Source of the DNA: Luteococcus sp052116585
GTDB lineage: Bacteria > Actinomycetota > Actinomycetes > Propionibacteriales > Propionibacteriaceae
Assembly (NCBI RefSeq): GCF_052116585.1
Contig: NZ_JBQKKT010000021.1
Location: 1 to 52,450 of the forward strand
DNA: 52,450 bases
Direction: 5' to 3'
Of the stretch, positions 50,810-52,450 are shown one piece after another; within the stretch, counting starts at the first letter, position 1; each line of letters begins with the position of its first letter. The position numbers were made by a program, and so were the translations under genes. The notes beneath the pieces were generated by a model. It saw nothing but the letters and a program-made list of their open reading frames with translations, was not told the DNA's origin and did no database searches.

Positions 50810-51769
50810 TCAGGGCACCAGAGTTTCGACGTGGTCGGCCAGTAGACAGGTGCGTTGCCAGCCGTCCCAGTCAGCTCCCAGCCGGACAGAGCCGGTGAGT
50901 CTGTCTGGGGCCGTCAACCCTCGGGCGCCGAGGACTGCTGCTGTCACGGCGGCGACGGTGTCGGCGTCATCCCCGCCCATCACCACCGGCACCACACCGT
51001 CCGACCAGGTGCGGGCGGCGCCGTGCTGGACAGCACACTGCAGCGTGTGCAGCACGTATCCGCTCTGGGGACACGGCGTGCCGGCGAGCCCGTCGAGCAC
51101 TGCCCTCTCGACGAGCCCAAAACCTTCAGCCGAGGTCTGCCACCGCTGCGCCCCGGGGCCCGTGATCCCCAGGCTCGCGAGCAGGGCCGGGAGATCTTGG
51201 CGCCGCACGTCCTCGAGCGCGCCGAGCCAGGCGTCTCGGTAGTCGTCGCCATGCGCGAGTCGGTCCATCGCAGCGACCAGAACCGTCGAGGCGGCAGTGC
51301 ACCGCGGGTCGATGTGGGTCAGGGCCGTGTCCAGGATGGCAGCGGCGATCAGCGGTTCACTCACCAGCCCTTCGATCCAGACGCTGGCCACGCGCATCAG
51401 CCCGCCATTGCCGGCGGAGTGACAGCCCGAGCTCTCCCATGCCTGCAGCCCGCCGCGCTGCAGGGCCTCGCGGGTGAGATTGCCAACGTCGGGGGGCCCA
51501 CCGGCCAGCCAGCGGCGATAGGCGCCCAACGGGTCACCGGGGCGCAGCAGTCTGGCCACGAGCATCTGGGTGTCGTCCGTGGCCTCACCGGGCTCGAACC
51601 CGAAGGGACTGCCCGGCTGAAAGGAGGCGAAGTCATCGGGGCTGAACTGGGCGGCGATCTCCGCGGGGGAGCGGAACTCGGTTGCGGCCCCGAGCGCATC
51701 GGCGCAGGCAATTCCCAGCAGCGTCTGGATGCGACGCTTCCGGTCAGGATGGACTGGCAGCGTTTCCAT
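50810..51769 (-). CDS. ADP-ribosylglycohydrolase family protein
   Basis: The 319-aa protein has the family's helical fold and metal-binding motifs: ATDDTQM near residue 63 and GGDDADT near residue 265. A third site is suggested by AGNGGLMR. Family members (ARH3, DraG) remove ADP-ribose from proteins or small molecules. No ADP-ribosyltransferase is nearby, so the substrate is open. It is convergent with the RND gene, with only 17 bp between stops. Confidence 0.9.
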   Translation of the reverse strand: METLPVHPDRKRRIQTLLGIACADALGAATEFRSPAEIAAQFSPDDFASFQPGSPFGFEPGEATDDTQMLVARLLRPGDPLGAYRRWLAGGPPDVGNLTREALQRGGLQAWESSGCHSAGNGGLMRVASVWIEGLVSEPLIAAAILDTALTHIDPRCTAASTVLVAAMDRLAHGDDYRDAWLGALEDVRRQDLPALLASLGITGPGAQRWQTSAEGFGLVERAVLDGLAGTPCPQSGYVLHTLQCAVQHGAARTWSDGVVPVVMGGDDADTVAAVTAAVLGARGLTAPDRLTGSVRLGADWDGWQRTCLLADHVETLVP

Positions 51770-51829
51770 GACGCAAGGTTTGCATCACCGAAGGTCCCTG
51801 TCGGGTCGAACCGCACCAAGCACCGGGAA

Positions 51830-52339
51830 TCAACAGCTGACGTCGTGGTGCTGGGCCTGCGGTGCGCGACGGAAGACGACGAAGCGCATCATCGTGTACA
51901 TGAAGATCGCCTCGGCCGTCGCTGCACAGAGACGAGCCAGCTGGAACTGGACGCCGATGCGGTGCAGGGCCCAGGAAAGGCCCAGCACGAGCACCGAATA
52001 GTTGACCACCACGACCACGACGTAGCGGACCAGTTCGCCGCCCACCTTGGACTTCGACTCGAAGTTCAGGGCGCGGTTGAGGACATAGGCCAGCCCCAGT
52101 GCCACGATGTAGCCGATGCTCACCGCCCACCCGTAGGGGATCCCTACCACTCGATAGCCGAGGGTCAGCAGAGCCATGTCGGTGCTGAAGGTGAACAGGT
52201 TGATCAGGCAGTAGCCCACCAAGGTTGCCGGGATGAGCCGACGCAGGGGAGTGGGCAGGACACCCCACAGTGCGTCGCGCACGCGGTCGAAGGCCGCGCG
52301 CAGGCGGGCGATGCGTGTGGGTGGCGGCACTGCTGTCAC
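51830..52339 (-). CDS. GtrA-family membrane protein
   Basis: The 169-aa protein has four transmembrane helices and the GtrA pattern (LVGYCLINLFTFSTDMALL, then GYIVALGLAYVLNRALNFES and FVVFRRA). GtrA proteins are thought to flip or help transfer polyprenol-linked sugars used in cell-surface glycan modification. GTG 52339 is the start. It has no glycosyltransferase next to it inside this window. Confidence 0.88.
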   Translation of the reverse strand: MTAVPPPTRIARLRAAFDRVRDALWGVLPTPLRRLIPATLVGYCLINLFTFSTDMALLTLGYRVVGIPYGWAVSIGYIVALGLAYVLNRALNFESKSKVGGELVRYVVVVVVNYSVLVLGLSWALHRIGVQFQLARLCAATAEAIFMYTMMRFVVFRRAPQAQHHDVSC

Positions 52340-52353
52340 GCGTTTCTCCTATG

Positions 52354-52450
52354 TCAAGCGGCCAGTGGGATGCAAGTCCCGGGGGCTGCTTGGGTGGTCT
52401 TGGGTGGGTTCTTGAGGGTGGTGAACACGATGCGGATGAGGTGGCGTTTC
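52354..52450 (-). CDS. Possible transposase C-terminus, cut by window edge
   Basis: The last 31 residues of a minus-strand frame read KRHLIRIVFTTLKNPPKTT followed by a tail and a TGA at 52354-52356. The basic start resembles the ends of some transposases. The rest lies beyond the window. Family not decided. Confidence 0.35.
   Translation of the reverse strand, partial: KRHLIRIVFTTLKNPPKTTQAAPGTCIPLAA

Overview
The window is high-GC DNA from an actinobacterium. The core gene order tig, AI-2E permease, clpP1, clpP2, clpX, the Gram-positive sortase pilus genes, frequent GTG starts and ATGA/GTGA overlaps all fit Actinomycetia. A Propionibacteriales-like host is my guess, but nothing here fixes the genus.

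Region 1 (1-6.9 kb) is a compact divergent cassette. An IS3-type element end (1-438) cuts off a class A penicillin-binding protein. Upstream of it, and overlapping by 4 bp, is a lipoprotein PBP with a MecA_N-like domain. Divergent from this pair, across an 83-bp gap holding a perfect inverted repeat, run a LysR regulator, a class A beta-lactamase-like protein without signal peptide, and a DUF4232-like lipoprotein, all overlapping. It looks like a beta-lactam response or cell-wall cassette.

Region 2 (6.9-14.4 kb) is a defence and mobility zone. It holds an ArdC-like protein, a 54-aa protein, an AbiEi/AbiEii toxin-antitoxin pair with a divergent 408-aa helical protein, an MntA-like nucleotidyltransferase beside a broken hepT, a second unrelated AbiEi/AbiEii pair, and a tRNA 3'-end attachment site amid direct repeats. 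No integrase gene is present. An intact-ended IS3-family element (14366-15715) follows.

Region 3 (15.7-24.0 kb, minus strand) is a sortase pilus island: major pilin, small pilin without a canonical LPXTG, a very large adhesin, a class C sortase and a second sortase, behind a good promoter. Its promoter side abuts a second copy of the abiE module (24.0-26.7 kb). The two 2.64-kb copies are direct repeats with a central tract that looks identical and diverged edges.

Region 4 (26.7-30.0 kb) is a decay zone: lone IS3 ends and several genes that kept their ends but lost their middles (AraC/VOC, DUF664, alpha/beta hydrolase) or one end (WYL regulator).

Region 5 (30.1-52.5 kb) is mostly chromosomal: fumC, a glycosyltransferase, a DeoR regulator, a DksA/TraR zinc finger, AlkB, a ZIP transporter, DUF2130, a metallopeptidase and its inactive paralogue, tRNA-Gly, trigger factor with a histone-H1-like lysine tail, clpP1-clpP2-clpX, an RND transporter, an ADP-ribosylglycohydrolase, GtrA, and a possible transposase tail at the right edge.
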